The notes beneath the pieces were generated by a model. It searched no databases, had not been told where the DNA came from, and saw only the letters and a list, made by a program, of their open reading frames with translations. 64,000 nucleotides of DNA from JANXUR01 sp038229415 (GTDB taxonomy: Bacteria; Acidobacteriota; Terriglobia; Terriglobales; Acidobacteriaceae): positions 58,211 through 122,210 of the forward strand of contig JBBROM010000013.1 in assembly GCA_038229415.1 (NCBI GenBank), in the 5' to 3' direction. Positions 63,661 to 64,000 of this stretch are shown in pieces; position 1 is the first letter of the stretch; every line of letters begins with the position of its first letter. Both the position numbers and the translations under genes were made by a program.

Positions 63661-63862
63661 ATGGGCGATCCGCCAAAAACAGTATTGGGATTCTACTGGT
63701 CTCTATTCAAATGGGCCTTTACGGAAGCATGGTCTGGAGTGGATCGCACTTTTTCGGTAGTGGCTGTGATGACTTCACTCGCTACTGCATTCAACAATAC
63801 CCTCGAACAGAAAGTAGAGAAGTTTGTAGACATTCAATGGAGTGGAATATCCCACTGGTGGG
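63661..63862 (+). pseudogene. 5' part of a hypothetical gene cut by an IS3-family element
   Basis: ATG at 63661 preceded by GGGAGAGG gives a protein starting MGDPPKTVLGFYWSLFKWAF, with a membrane-associated look and no known family. The frame runs about 67 codons to QWSGISHW and then enters the insertion sequence, ending at an artificial stop inside it (63912). The rest, if present, lies beyond the window. Confidence 0.6.
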
Positions 63863-64000
63863 TGACGTGCCCCCAGGAAACTCAACCACATAAAGCTGGA
63901 GTTCTCTCGTAATCTGAACGGGAGGGCGAAGCATGAAGAAGAGCCGGTACACGGAAGAGCAGATTATCGGGATACTGAAGCAGCACGAGGCCGGGGTGAA
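63863..64000 (+). mobile_element. Left end of an IS3-family insertion sequence
   Basis: A terminal sequence beginning TGACGTGCCCCCAGGAA, typical of IS3-family (IS407/IS1400-like) left ends, is followed 70 bases later by an orfA start. The right end is beyond the window. Confidence 0.75.
63933..64000 (+). CDS. IS3-family transposase OrfA, N-terminal part (cut by window end)
   Basis: Reads MKKSRYTEEQIIGILKQHEA, the characteristic start of IS3-family OrfA proteins carrying the helix-turn-helix that binds the IS ends. GGGAGG lies upstream of the ATG. Only about 22 codons are in the window. Confidence 0.9.
   Translation, partial: MKKSRYTEEQIIGILKQHEAGV

Overview
The window looks like chromosomal DNA of an Acidobacteriota bacterium, probably Terriglobia (Koribacter or Acidobacteriaceae-like). 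I base this on the moderately high GC, the secreted 'choice-of-anchor D' (ASPM-SPD-2-Hydin type) repeat proteins, a compact Tad/Cpa pilus locus, a PP2C/STAS partner-switching pair and the overall gene style. This assignment is inference; there is no rRNA or other taxonomic marker in the window. No CRISPR array was seen. The one clear mobile element is the left end of an IS3-family insertion sequence at the right edge.

Layout. 1-13.1 kb holds housekeeping and metabolic genes: metH, a stand-alone nuoI, a small secreted unknown, a SAM methyltransferase, a UbiD-type decarboxylase, an HtrA/DegP-type protease, a FabF-like ketosynthase, a YefM/YoeB-like toxin-antitoxin pair, an alpha/beta hydrolase, and an arginase/agmatinase-family enzyme that unusually carries a signal peptide. 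13.5-22.4 kb holds two tandem paralogous secreted beta-helix proteins with C-terminal Ig-like repeat arrays (2 versus 9 repeats), separated by tRNA-Gly(CCC). The first paralog has an amber codon inside its signal-peptide coding sequence and an in-frame repeat remnant after its stop. 22.5-29.5 kb holds a secreted unknown paired with an orphan family-5 solute-binding protein, a cytochrome P450, and a large YncE-like propeller fused to a phosphoesterase.

29.5-41 kb is a phosphate/polyphosphate island: pstC-pstA-pstB-phoU, ppx/gppA, ppk1-sixA with a small upstream gene, an outer-membrane porin, and pstS. A well-formed direct-repeat PHO box lies upstream of pstS and a weaker copy lies upstream of pstC, so the split pst genes are probably co-regulated. 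Phosphate would enter through the porin, be bound by PstS, be imported by PstCAB under PhoU control, and be stored or released as polyphosphate by Ppk1 and Ppx.

41-45.5 kb carries a TPR-like secreted protein, an FHA-GAF-SpoIIE phosphatase, a STAS anti-sigma antagonist and a GT87-like membrane glycosyltransferase. 45.5-56.8 kb is a Tad/Cpa pilus operon (cpaA, cpaB, cpaC, cpaE, cpaF, tadB, tadC, then a DUF192 gene) flanked on both sides by two related polytopic membrane proteins. No Flp pilin gene is visible. 56.9-62.1 kb is an RND efflux pump (inner-membrane transporter plus lipoprotein adaptor) with a TetR regulator and a candidate operator. It is followed by an NDH-2-like dehydrogenase and a small gene cut by the IS3 element.
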